A stretch of 64,000 bases of DNA from a virus. Positions within the stretch are counted from its first letter, which is position 1. Each line of letters starts with the position of its first letter. Below, one piece after another: positions 26,404-39,600 of this stretch. Made by a program: the position numbers and the translations under genes. Below the pieces are notes generated by a model. That model was not told the origin of the DNA and searched no databases. It was given only the letters and a program-made list of their open reading frames with translations. Location of the stretch: positions 1 through 64,000 of IMG/VR virus record IMGVR_UViG_3300030102_005560; one strand, written 5' to 3'.

Positions 26404-27674
26404 GTGAGATGCCAGCAGGAGTCCCGATAAGGCTAGTTCAGGAGAACGGAAAACTCATCGAGTTAGACGCTACCAACATGACCCTCTCTACAGAGCGTAA
26501 GGTCGGCGGCGCACCGATGCCCTTCACAGGCAGCCTGAGGCTAGGCGCTGACTTCAACGTCAATACGGCACTCATCAACATACAGGGTGTCATCGTGGAT
26601 GACCGAGAAGGCTCCTCTAGCGCCAAGGCCTCCAGCCTCATCAACTTCGGCAGGCAGGGCGGCTCCAACATCTCTAGGGCTTGGGCTACGTATGACAACG
26701 TCAATTCGCTTCTGGACAGAGGCATCAAGAAGATAGTATTCGAGAATGCCGCTGGCACTGATAAGGTAGTCACCTTCACCGAGAGCGGCTCCCTCATCAG
26801 CGGCGAGGTCGCTGCATACAGCGCCACTGGTGGTACTAATAACACTCCGACCGTGTTGGTGTACCTCTCACCTGACTTGCAGAGCGCATCAGACACGACA
26901 GTGGAGAACGCACAGAGGCTCCTTGCCAAGAAGGTCGCATCGGCGGTGGCTGCCCTTATCAATGCGCAGCACTCATCCACGCTCACTGCTGCTGTGGAGA
27001 CGGTTGCTGACTATGAGGGTGCAAGGGACACCTACGGTGTGAGAGTAACCCAAGTGTCCTTCGGTGCCACGGGCAACAACGCATCACCGTACTGGACCAT
27101 AGGCGGCTCCAACAACACGTACAACTCGGTGCTGTTCTCACAACCCGACCAGACCACCTTCTCTGGTGGCATCACTGGTGGCAAGAAGTCCGCTGGTGAC
27201 AAGGCCATGGACCTGTATGGCATACTCAACAACAGCGTGACTGACACAGGCAGGAAACTAGCAGGCGTCGGCGCTGTCGTAGGTGGCCTTGCTGGTGCGG
27301 TTTTTGGAGGACCAGCGGGTGTCGTGGGAGGCGGCGCATTGGCGCTTAGTGGCCTCTCTACAGTAGTCCGCTCTACGGAGGATGACAGGAAGGACTACAT
27401 CATCGGCATACAGATACCATACAACTCCACCATAACCTCCACGGACGGCGAACTCTACACGGCAAGGAACTTCTTCATGCCCACTGGTTTCGGCAAGCAT
27501 GGCCTTGACAAGACGTCAGTGAACAACACCAATCCAGCCAGTGTCGAGTTCGATACCGGCGATGCGTTCACTGGAATACAAGGTGCCGTCCAGAAGATGG
27601 ACATAGCATACGATGCTGGTGAGACTGTGTACAACTTCAACATGCTATTCGCTCCGGTAGACGTGCTGATTTGA
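26400..27674 (+). CDS. Putative distal tail protein with glycine-zipper hydrophobic segment
   Basis: The 424-residue protein lies right after the tape measure, the usual place of distal tail proteins. The N- and C-terminal parts are beta-rich (FTGSLRLGADFNV; ETVYNFNMLFAPVDVLI). At about residues 285-320 there is a long Gly/Ala/Val segment with GxxxG-like spacing (VGAVVGGLAGAVFGG, then AGVVGGGALALSG), which could insert in a membrane. The start is GTG at 26400 or, with better GGTGAG spacing, ATG at 26409. The role is inferred. Confidence 0.62.
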   Translation: MSEMPAGVPIRLVQENGKLIELDATNMTLSTERKVGGAPMPFTGSLRLGADFNVNTALINIQGVIVDDREGSSSAKASSLINFGRQGGSNISRAWATYDNVNSLLDRGIKKIVFENAAGTDKVVTFTESGSLISGEVAAYSATGGTNNTPTVLVYLSPDLQSASDTTVENAQRLLAKKVASAVAALINAQHSSTLTAAVETVADYEGARDTYGVRVTQVSFGATGNNASPYWTIGGSNNTYNSVLFSQPDQTTFSGGITGGKKSAGDKAMDLYGILNNSVTDTGRKLAGVGAVVGGLAGAVFGGPAGVVGGGALALSGLSTVVRSTEDDRKDYIIGIQIPYNSTITSTDGELYTARNFFMPTGFGKHGLDKTSVNNTNPASVEFDTGDAFTGIQGAVQKMDIAYDAGETVYNFNMLFAPVDVLI

Positions 27675-27689
27675 TTCGAGGGAAGTGAT

Positions 27690-30600
27690 GTGTCAGTACT
27701 CAGTCGTAGCAACCACGCTTTCTTCTTCGATGGTGTGAGTGACAGCATCATCGTTCCTGATGGTCCCTTCATACTAGGCAAGAGGGACTCCTTGGGTAAC
27801 ACGAGCGTCAAGGAGTTCCTAGACGATGACAATGCGGACCCGCAGTTGTCAATCACCTCAGGCTTGTACAGCAACGAGTTGACCATAGAGGCTTGGCTCA
27901 TGCCTGACTGCGGTGGCACGGTAGTCGAGAAGTCAGGGCAGTTCAAACTCACCGTGGGCAACGTGGACACTCCCGGCCCCGCTACCTTCGGCATATATCT
28001 CAACAACGGCAGCAGTGACGAGTACCATGAGATAAGCACGGGTAACAAGACTGCCACGAGATATGAGGGAACGGTGTACCCCGCTTCCGAGTTCGGTGGT
28101 ATACACGAGTCCTACAACAGGTTTGACACTTCCACCTATGGAACGGCGACCGATTTGAACAGGAATCACAGGCAACTGCTTCACGTCATAGCCACCTTCA
28201 GGGAGAAGGGGCTAGAGTTGTACGTGAATGGTCAGATAATGGCATCCAAGAGCCTGAAGGACGTCCCTCGGACGATAGCGAAGAGCAACTCGAACATATA
28301 CATCGGTGGCAAGGGAGGGCAATTCAGAGGCGTCATGGAGGCCATTCACATCAAGGGTGGCTTCAAGCAAGGCATGACGCACGGCAAGTCTCCCCTCAAG
28401 GATGACACCACCATGCTCCTATACAGATTCGAGGAACCAATATCACCAATAGAGAAAGAGTACGCCTTCACGTCCATAACCAATGACTTCAATGACGCTG
28501 GTCTGAGCACGATATCAATCAGCGCTTCTGATGCCCAAGCCATAGCGACTCTCCTGACTGGTAAGGCTGCTGACCTCTCCAACTTCCCCAACGGCAATCT
28601 GGACTTCACAGTCACGCCCTACAGTTCTGGCAAGTACACAGTCGTGCACCCCACCTCTGGAAACAAGTACATACCTCACGTGCCCTACAACCTCCTAATC
28701 AATCCCAATTCTATAGACAGGAAGACGAGGAAGCCGAACCAGACTCCCCCTGAGAGAGTCAGGCTGCACTCGATAGACTCCATGTTCGGCGCTGCTACCC
28801 TGACGGTATCCAGCGTGCATCTGGACCATGACAGGGGTGTAGCCAACGATGGGCTCATGGGTGTCCTGAACAAGAGCAGGACCACTGACTCTGATGACTA
28901 CTTCGTCATCATCAGCGCTGACCTGCTCATAGACTCGGGCACTGGTAGACCCTACCAACCACCTCACTTCTCCACGCAGATAATTGACAGGACAGGCCAG
29001 ATGGTGATAGACGAGAGCAACTACGAACGACATGGTCTAGTGTACTCGTCGAGAATGGCAACTTCCACAGTCGATACGGACAACCCATTCGCTCCAGTAT
29101 GGTACTCCTCAGTGCCTAGCGAGTTCCAGATAGGACACAGCGGCAGGCACGTTAAGAACCACGTTGACGGTCACCCGTTCCTCAGAATGCTCCCCGATGC
29201 CAATGAGGAGATTGTAGACCTGAAGGGAGACGGGCAGGCTGATTTGATTGACATAATCTACGACCAGATGCAGGATGGCGTGGAGCATCAGATATCGGTC
29301 AATAGCAGGGTCGATGTGTTCAGGGACCTGAACGACCTACCCATCAACAGCATAACCAACACTACCACAGTCACACAGGTAGTCAACACGTACCAAGACA
29401 CTGGGAGCCCACCGACGGGCAAGAGGAAACTCCTAGCGATAGGTGGTCCTCAGATGGACTTCAGACCATTCGCTCTGAAAGGCCCCGTCCCACTCGTGGG
29501 TGAGGAGTACGCCTCCGACATCAGGAAGCATCATCTCAGGCCCTCTTCGCAAAGTCGAGTCGCCCTCCTTCACGTACCCCAACTGTCCACTAGCAACATC
29601 AAGTTCGCTCCCTACGTGGAGATACACTACAATGCCATGGACCTCACTGGTGCGAGCATGTACAAGCCGGTTACCGCTGGCTCATTCGTCTCTGGGCAGA
29701 CGTACATCATAGTCAGCATCGGGGACACTAACTTCACTACGATAGGGGCATCCGCTAACACTGTAGGCTTGATATTCGAGGCGACCGGAACAGGCTCAGG
29801 CACAGGCACAGCGCGACCCTACCACCCGATGCTCATGGTCGAGAAGACAGTGCCTGCATCCGATGTATCGATAGGCGCTGGCTCCTACGTCTATGATGCG
29901 ATAGCCGATTCCATATCATCGGGTAAGACCCTGTATGCCGCTGGTGGTGTCATAGACTTCGATGTCGGGAAACTACAGACGAACAGCAACATGCTTCAAC
30001 CGCACAACCTGATTGGTGACAACAGCGAGGGCTACGCAGCAGACAGCGATGTCGATGAGACCTCCTCCCCTGCCAATTACACTCCTCGTGAGAGTGATTC
30101 TTCTGAGAACAAGACTCCATCTGTCATACTCGACTCCACCAGCAGCGGAAGGAGCCACGAGTCGGTGTTCAACAAAGTCAGACTATCCAAGCCCGGTCAC
30201 AAGCACTCGCTCAATGACATAGGGGACTACTCCAGAGTTGAGCCACAGACAGTGCCCGGCTCACCCTCGACTGGTGAGTTCGACACTGGTATCACAACCT
30301 CGCACTCGCACGTTCACGAGGTGTTCGACATCATCGACAACGTCCCTCTGGTAAACGACAGCATCTCCAACATGAGCCTGATACTGCAACCCTCTGACAG
30401 GAGCAGGACCAATCAACTCAGCAGGGCGAAGTCCCTTCTAGACTCATTCGACACACCCAGCCAATTCAAGATAATGTGCATGATGAGCAGAGCGAGAGTC
30501 AGAAGCATAAAGGAGAACGACGCTGCTGACAAGGGGAACTACACGGTAGTGCATTGCGTCGGGCTATCCGAGTCAGCAGCGTCCAGAAACGTCGACTTCG

Positions 30601-33600
30601 TTGGCACTGGTAGCCCCGACTCCCACATAGTCAAGGAGATTGAGCCCAATGCGCCCGTGGTAACGGTCACACTGGGTGGTCCGGGTCAGGGTGCGATGGA
30701 CACCAAGCCGCTGTACCACAAGAGCAAACTAGCCCATGAGTCGTACTCCACCAGAAGAGCGTATGCCGTAGAGGCAGTGAAACTGGAGATGGACTTCCTC
30801 TCTGGCACTGGCACTCTGCACATCAGACCCCTGAACAACAACTCGGATGACCTCGCCAGTTGGGGCACGTACGGCTTCCCCCGCTATGGTAGCATCTACA
30901 TGCCGGATGGCAGCAGCGCGAAGTACTCATCCAAGACCGGAACCTCATTCTCATTCGTGGCATCATCACTTGGCTCCGGTGACTACCTATCGTCATCCGG
31001 CTCGGAGTACACCACGATAGCCCAACTGCTCAATGCGATTGGGCTGATGGCAGGCTCCACCAGCGGTGTCGTGGAGATATACGGCAACTTCACCATATAC
31101 AGCGAGCCTGACTTCGGTGACGAGTCGAACATAGAGAACGGGACAACCGTGAATGACAAGATGCACCAGAGCCTCAACGACGTCCAACACGACTACCAAC
31201 TAGGTACGCAATACGCAAGCACCAGAGCGCTTGTAGAGATACCGCTCTTCGCCAACCAGTTCTTCAAGAGCACCATCGGCCCTGATAACGGGTTCAAGAT
31301 TCACTTGGATGCCACTCACACAGCACATACCTACAACCCATCTCCTGTCGGTAGGAGGCCGAAGGGCACCAGTCCCGCAGACAGGGAGGCCGAATCAGCA
31401 TACTCCTTCGCCATGGCAAACAGGCAGTACGTCTCATCATCCACAGTGAAGAAGTGGACCGATACGAGAACCGTGAAGAGACTCTACGTCTCCAACATCA
31501 GCATATTCCCTGACTCATCCACATCGACTGACACGTATCAGGGAATCACTAACGCATTCAGGTACAGAAAGATAAACCTCGCCAATGGCGAGTACGCATA
31601 CTACACTAACGTGAATACCTCCAATGGGTATCTGGATATCCTCAATACCGAATATGGCTACAGCCCCGAGTTCTTCGACTCTCTGGAAGCAGGCATCACG
31701 GTCTTCCTGAACGAGTCCAGATTGAACAAGGAACTACCACCCATGTTCTCTGACAGCATCAGCCAGTCCTCCGACTTCGAGAACAGGAGCGAGTACTACC
31801 ATGACTCAGCCAGCGTCAAGACACAGGGAGGGAATGTGGATTACGGTCTCAGGCAGTACGTCACGGCAGTCGAGTTCAAGGCCGGTCCCGAGAGCAACCC
31901 ACACGCACCTAGGGTAGGACCGAGAAGGGCTACAGGCAAGGTGCTCAGCGAGTTGAAGACATCTCTCGGTAACGACGAGTTCGCCTTGACGCTCACACTC
32001 AGTCCGGATGAGTTCTCCACGTTCCCGAATCTCGGGTATGACACTCTGTCAGAGGCACCATTGGAAGCGGGAGAACTAATCTACGAAGTGCAGTACGATG
32101 ACTCTGGTACGATTCACAGGTACCACTACCATGGCAACCTCAAGACTGTAGGCTCACTGACCACACCAGAGAACAGCATCACCCTGACTTACACCACCAC
32201 AGGTGGCTTTACCTCGTACCCAGTCTCGATACTCAACAAGAGGATAACGCTCAGCAGGAAGGCCTCTAGGGTCCTGCGAGAGACCTCGGCGTTCGGTACT
32301 GGCTACACCTACTACGAGGGAGGCACCGTCTACAGGGAACTCTTCAACAACATGAACATAGACACCACCATCGCCATACAGCAGAATGACTCCTCCAGCA
32401 ATCCCGAGTCCCTGATACAACTCACGATGCCAAGCAACAGGACCCTGCATGACCTCCATAACATCAGCGTCAAGAAGGATGACGAGGTGTACTACTACGT
32501 CGATACCACCACTGATGAGTTGAGGAAGATAGGAACGGTAACCAGAGTCGTCAGCGGTGAGGGGTCCAACAACACCACCATACACCTGAGTGCCAATGCC
32601 CCTACAATACCAGCCAGTGCCAAGTTAGCAGTAGCAATGGGTGACTACGAGGACAAGGACGCTATCCTCAATGCCCATTGGCTGAACCCGTACGCTCCGG
32701 GTGGCCTCAGGAACGGTGACACCATCTGGGCCAACATGTCCTACAACAACCCGCATGCCGTAGAGGGGCTGTTCGCCAAGAGCAGAGGAGTGTACAACGA
32801 ATCACAAGTCTGGACGGAGTTCAATGGCGGCACCGGGTCACTCAACAACTCACCGAGGGACAGCATACCGATAGAGAACTTCATGATAGGCAAGACGTGT
32901 CTGGAGACTGCTAGGAACTACGTGCAGCACGTCAATCGGACGATAGAGGAGAACTACCTCGCACTGGGACTCACTGCATCCCAAGCACCCACAGTGGCGT
33001 TCGTCGACCCCTATCTATCCACTCCCACCCATGCTAGAGTGCTGCTGTACGATACGGCGCACGATAGGGAGTTCGTGGCATTTCAAGACATCTTCATGCA
33101 GGTGCAGACGAGCCCAGAGACAACCCAACTGGGATGGCGAAAGGAGGTCGTAGAGGGCAGTGCGAGGAAGCCGTTGCACAAGGTCAATGCCCAATACGCG
33201 GGTAGCGGACCGAGCCCTTGGACCACGCAGATTGACGTCACTAACGGATACCCCTCGCAGAACCCGTTCATCAGGAGCACCCAGCAATCTAAATTCATAG
33301 AGAGCGCGTATGCACATGACCTAGCCAATAGGCAATCCAGCGACCTATTGGGGAGCACTGTCCCCACTGGTTCCTACACCCTACCCACTGATGGTAGGAG
33401 CAGCACCAGCGTCAGGATATACGGAAAGGCCCATGGTCATCACGTGCACACCGAGTACTCCCTCGGTGGCACTCTGTCCAACATCAGGCTCGGTAACAGC
33501 ACCGTTCCCAGAACCAACGACTCCGTGGTGCTCCACAAGGTCGCAGATGAACTGCACTTCCTAGGTAGGAAGCCTGCTGGTACGAACGTAGACGTATTCA

Positions 33601-36600
33601 CCAAAGAACTAATCAAACTGAGAGAGGGCACCACTGGGGCTACCTTCAGAGACCCCTCCACCTTCTTCGATACGCCAGATGGCACTAGAGTGATACCAGC
33701 CTTCCTATGTCTCAGAGGCATAAGGGCAGAGTCGCTGGACCTGACATCACACGAGGAGGGCAGACTGCAACACCTGCCCGAGTGGAAGGACATGGACTTC
33801 GTCAGGAGACTGACTGTGGACATGGGCGTCGTCAAGAACAAGGAAGGAGTGGTGAACATCACAAAGGCTGCCGAGGAGGTAGTGAGGCTAATCAACCAAC
33901 ACGGCGCTCTGACTGCAAGGACAGAGAACGGTTCCGCTCATGACCCCTCACCCTTCTGGCACGTCGATGACAAGAACAAGGGCACGCACATGGGTTACCT
34001 ACGTGCGCACATAGGGAGGGAGGTCAGGGACCTCAACGGTGACATAGGGGTATCAGTGGTCATACACAGCACGGTCCCCGGTGCGACAGGCAGGAACTTC
34101 TGCGTCTGGTTGGACAACAGCACTGGGCAGGATACCTACCAACCAGAGTTCATGATAGGTCACGGTGGTAGATGGAGGAACTTCTGGGCTCTACCCGAGG
34201 AGACCGAGGGCGAACTCATGCATCCAGCACCCATGCCCCTCAACAAGCATGGAAGGCCGTTCGCCCCCATCACCACCTTGCAGCAGTACATCACATCGGA
34301 GGAGAGCGGGGAGGACGTACAGAGCGTCGCTGACTTCGAGGACGACTCAGTGCTGAGAGCAGTCTCCGACTCCATCAGCGGCAAGAGCCACAACTCAATC
34401 AATGCGGAGTCTCTTGACGTCAAGGGTTCATCATCAACATTCGTCAAAGGCCTGCGCACTGGTTCTCGTGCGATGGCCAGAATCAACTTCGGTGGCCTAG
34501 TGGCAAGCGGTGTACCGGGATGGGCACCTAACGCTGGCAAATGGGGCTTCGGCAAGGTGAACGACTCCTCCTTCGATAACAGGTACGGAGAGTCCACGAG
34601 CACCAGTTACGGGTCGTACGTCCCTGCTGCTGACATACTACCGGACAACGTGGGCACGTCCAATATCTACGGCTTCAGATTCAAGGACAACGTGGGTACC
34701 GAGCACGGCGTGAGGTACATCTACAGGAGGGATGGAGATTCCTTCTCCAATGAGAACACAGTGCTACCCACAACCATAGAGGAGGAGGTGTGCGTCTTCT
34801 TCGATGACAGGGACGTCGCGCAAGGCGGCTTCACGATAGGCAACTCGATGCAAGGTGACAATGACGCTACCGGGAGAATGGACTTCACTTTCGTCAGTGA
34901 GACTCTAGGCAACAAGTGGAAGGGTGCTAGATGGAGAGGAGTGAGTGCTCCCAATGCTGCTACGCTAGTCACAGCCAGCGTCAGTAGCACCACCATGACC
35001 ATAGCGTTCCAAGCGCCCTTCGATACTTCCTTCACCGATGACAAACTAGGTTACCTCGGCTTCCCCAGAGAGAATGGTATAATCCAAATCACCGATGAGG
35101 ATGGGGATGGCGATGCGGATGTCGGTCTCACTCTCTCATACGGCAGCAGGAGCGGGACACAGTTCTTCGATGTGCTAGGGCTACCCGGCTCTTGGACGAG
35201 CGGTGACTACCTCATCACCTCGGTCTTGAACTGGACTTGCCTCGTAACGGATGAGTTAATCGCGGCTGCGACTGCTGCTGCAATCAACGCTGGCAATGAG
35301 ATAAACAATCCAGACGGACTCAAGTTCGATTGCAGAGACATGTACGCCACTGATGGTAGGACCTTCGGCGAATGGGGCGTGAGGGAAGATGCGATAACCA
35401 TCAGGGCGTTCAATCCCAGCAAGAACGTCGCACCTCTCAACGAGTCTTTCTCAGCCACCCTCCACAGGGACTTCGGAATACACGCCGCGCACCTAGAGTT
35501 CGGTGAGTTGAAGAAGACAGTCAGACCCACTGGTGCCGCTAGTTGGAACTTCGACACCTCAAGAGCACTGACTGATGCAGTCATAGACGGTAGCAGAAAC
35601 GTGGATTGCGGATACCTGCCCTTCAACATACTCAAAATAGACAGTGTCGCAAGAGGCCCTCACGCCAACACAGCAACTCCCTTGTTCGTTGATTCCAAGA
35701 ACAACAAAGCGAGCACTAAGGAGTGGGCTCGTGGTCTCAAGGGGCTCAGTTTCACCAGAACCTCAGGAGACCACATACTACCAAAGATAGACAACCCGTT
35801 GACGAGATACGAGACCGCTTGGACCGCGATAAGCGAGTTGGTAACCGATGGTGAGTTCTCAGAGGGATTCACTGGTGCCATAGCCGTGGACACTGGCAAT
35901 CCCACAAACGAGATAGTGGTAGGTGACCTAATCGCTGATAACGCTGATAGGGTGCTGGGCCGAGTCACAGCACGAACCTCTACGAGCATCACCTTGGACA
36001 GCCTCAGAGTCAGCATCGCTGACAACCTGATAATCAACAAGAGACAGTCACTCGACAACTCCACCAAGAACTGGCAGAGCAGCGTCACTCTGTCAGCATC
36101 TATGTTCCACTTCGCCATACCAGCGGGACAAGTAACTGGTTCCATCATAAAGTCACTAGGGGAGAGGAAGAGAGTCTACCTATCACCATCAGCATCAGTG
36201 GTGGCTGAGAGCAAGGTCGGTACCAGCAGCGACACAGTGCTCCAATGGGACATAGACAACTCGATAGGGAACATGCCTAGGGAAATCACCTTCAACAGAA
36301 ACCTACTATCCACTCATACGAATCCCGACTTCGATGGGTTGCGTTCCGTGGGTAGCGTGTTCTCGGAGCCCATCGTGATGTTCAGAGGCGGTAGGAGCAG
36401 CAAGGACCACAGCGTCCCTCTGTTCTTCGGTGGTGGCTTCAGTGGCGTCACCCTCGACGTCAACGACGGCACTCAGAACGACTACTCGTCATTCTACACC
36501 CACCCATATGCAAACGGACCAACTGGTGTGGCTGGGATACAGAATGCGAATGAGATATCCACGAGTTTCGCCATGCTGGATGCCAACGCCATGTTCGCAT

Positions 36601-39600
36601 TCTTCCCCGGTGCTGCGCTGTGCAACCAGCATCGTGGTAGCATCACTCCACCTGCGTTCAACAAGGACAACGTGCTTGCACCTGACTTGCATAGCACCAC
36701 AACCCTAGCGAGCGACGTGGTCACAGCGAAGCCAGTGCCTTTAGTGCTCAGGTTCCCACACCCCACAGCGAGGTACGAGGACCATCTCGATGGCACTGAG
36801 AACAAGACCACGTACCTCGTCTTCGGTCCCGGTCAGGCCTTCCCATTCACTAGGGAGGCTGCTGACGGCACTGGTCTAGGACACTCCAGCGCAGACACGG
36901 GCAATAGGTTCGAGCCCAATCCCGGACTCATAGTCACAGCGACCAACAACTCGACATGGGCGTCCGTACCAGACAGCGACGGGCAATCTAACCTGCTGTT
37001 CCCCAACTCCATCGACAACGACAACTACGCATTCGGCCCATTGACCAAGACACGATACAACGACACTGCTGGCTTCCATTGGAGAGCGATGGTCAACTGG
37101 GAGACCCCGGCAGGTTATTGCATGAAGGGGAAGTTCCTGCAAAGACCATCACATGGAAGGCACTATGGACAGCAGTTCAGCGATGCCACACCGTACAACG
37201 TCATCCACCTCCTACCGATACACCCCAAGATGCACACTCCGGTGATAGCATACGGTATAGCGATGGCCGCCGACACGGTATGGCACATGGATGGTGGCTT
37301 CCATCCCGGTGGGCACTGGATGGACAACCAAATCACATTCAACCCGCCGCACCCATCAGCCTCCAGTAGAATCAACGGCACCTCTTGGCCGAGAGCAGAC
37401 CAGATACACCCAGCCGCATTCAGGGTATCAGGAGCCATGCTGAGCAAGACTCTCGATTACATAGGCTCCTCCGATACCGTCACCACCAACGACTCCAAGA
37501 TGGAGTACATCGTTGTGGATGCCACACGCGCACAGAACGGCGAGGAACTGGCAACCGTTCTAGGGGCAGCGATAAACGCATTCCCCGGTGGTGGTGCCTT
37601 GAAGGCACTTGGAGGTACTCACATGCCCTCGATGGGTAACTCCCTGAGGCAGGACAGGTACGGCTGGGTCTCCGTAGGAACGTCCTCGAACGGGGTGCAG
37701 CAGGCAACGTCAGTATCACCCAATCAAATAACCAACTTCATCACAGTCGATACGGGTAACCCGAATCAGGTCACGGCAGAGCAGGTGCCAGCCTCAGGAT
37801 GGCTGAGAGCGCATGTGGGCAATGCAGTGAGTTGGGCTTGCTACCACTCTAGGGAGATAAACGCAAGCGGTGACATTACCTTCCTACTGGCACCCAACAG
37901 GATAGAAGGCAAAAGCGAGTTCGAGGACAAGGAGACTTGGGAGGACCATGCGAATGGTAGCGCTGATGACTTCGCAGCAGTAGCCAGCAACGCCACCATA
38001 TTCGTATGGTCCAAGGCTGGTACGATACGCTTCAACAACGAGAATGACAGCACCCGCGACCACATGACGCAGGTCCACTTCTCCGGCATAGCAGATGCGA
38101 TAGACAGGACGAAACCAATCGGCGCAGTCGGCTGGCACGGAGAGAGGTACTCGCATCTCAACAGCCTCAAGATTTCAGTCTCTACAGTCAAGAACGGTGC
38201 AACGAGCACCACAACTGGATACGCTGCTGGTCTCGGTGCCTATCATCCAAGTCTAGCATTCTCCCCCTACGGCACTGCCGGGACCGTGATGAGCGTGCAT
38301 AGTTCGGTGCCGGTAGTCGCACCCATGAAGCACAGCCCAGAGAGCGTCTCCCCAGTCGATGGCATAGGAACCAATGTGGCTGAGGCTCTCACCAAGAGCA
38401 GGTTCTACGTCAACTTCCCAGATGCCAATGGAGATGGTTGGTCAACAGGCACGCTCACCCCCTACTTCCAAGACAGCGACATCACCACTGGTAGCGTTAC
38501 CCACTGGTCGTCGCCCACCAACTACACCACCACCCTACCTGAGGAACTGACACACCCGCAAGGCGTGTACACCAGTGCGTTCCTAGTGGTCAGTTATGAG
38601 TGCGAGACTGCGCTAAAGAACAAGTACGACCGTGACCTGATACAGTGCAATGGCGACTGGCTCCATCTCAAGACGACGAGCACCAACAAGATACGTTCTG
38701 CTGGTACATCCCAGTTCGACCCTAGGATACACAACCAAGACAGGTTCACCGCACCAGCCAACGCAGGTCCGAATGTGGAGGCACTCATAGTCAGCGGCAC
38801 CTCAGTACCCACTGGTGATGAGAGCGTCGCCAACTGGTCAGACAGCGTGACTTGGTCATTCTTCACAGCGTTCAGCGACAAGACGGACAAGGACAACGAC
38901 CTGTCCATGAAGAACGCGATACCCGGCCTCAACAAGACGGGTGACCTGCTATTCGACCTAGACCAGAGCATAGGCTCAGCGCTTCTCCAAACTGGAGACG
39001 CCAAGAGGAACGTATCATCTGACAAGTACACCGGCACTGCCTACACAGCCAGCACCGGCAACAGCGTATCATATCCCACCGAGTACTGGATGGGTGACGT
39101 CAACGCCTTCCAGATGTACGAGAACTCACCAGTGAAGAACTTCACAGTGGAGAACGTCGTATGGAAGAGAATGGATGGCGGTAACCTATCACTACCAGCG
39201 ATAAACGCCCGTGGTCTCGGTGCAGTTCCTTGGGTCACTAGGGTGGACACAACGGGTTCATCCGACGTATCGTACCTGACTGGAGAGAAGGTGTACGGTA
39301 ACGTGCGCTTCTCCTTCGAGACTACGAACAGTGCCATGATGCCTGTGTTGCAGGCTCAGGAACTAGCCCATCCTGAGTTCATCAAGAAGGTACCGTACTC
39401 AGTGGGTGGCGTGCTAGAGATACCAAACGAGGAGGTGCAGTTCCAGAGCATCAGCGTCATCGATGACAGCGGGCAGGAGCATGTGCTGGAAGGTGGGAGC
39501 CCATTAGGCACGGTCATCAGAGGATTCAGGACACCACCAGACAGAGGCGTCAATGGGAAAGCACCAGCGCTCGCCAATAGCGGTAACACGCCCAACCTGA

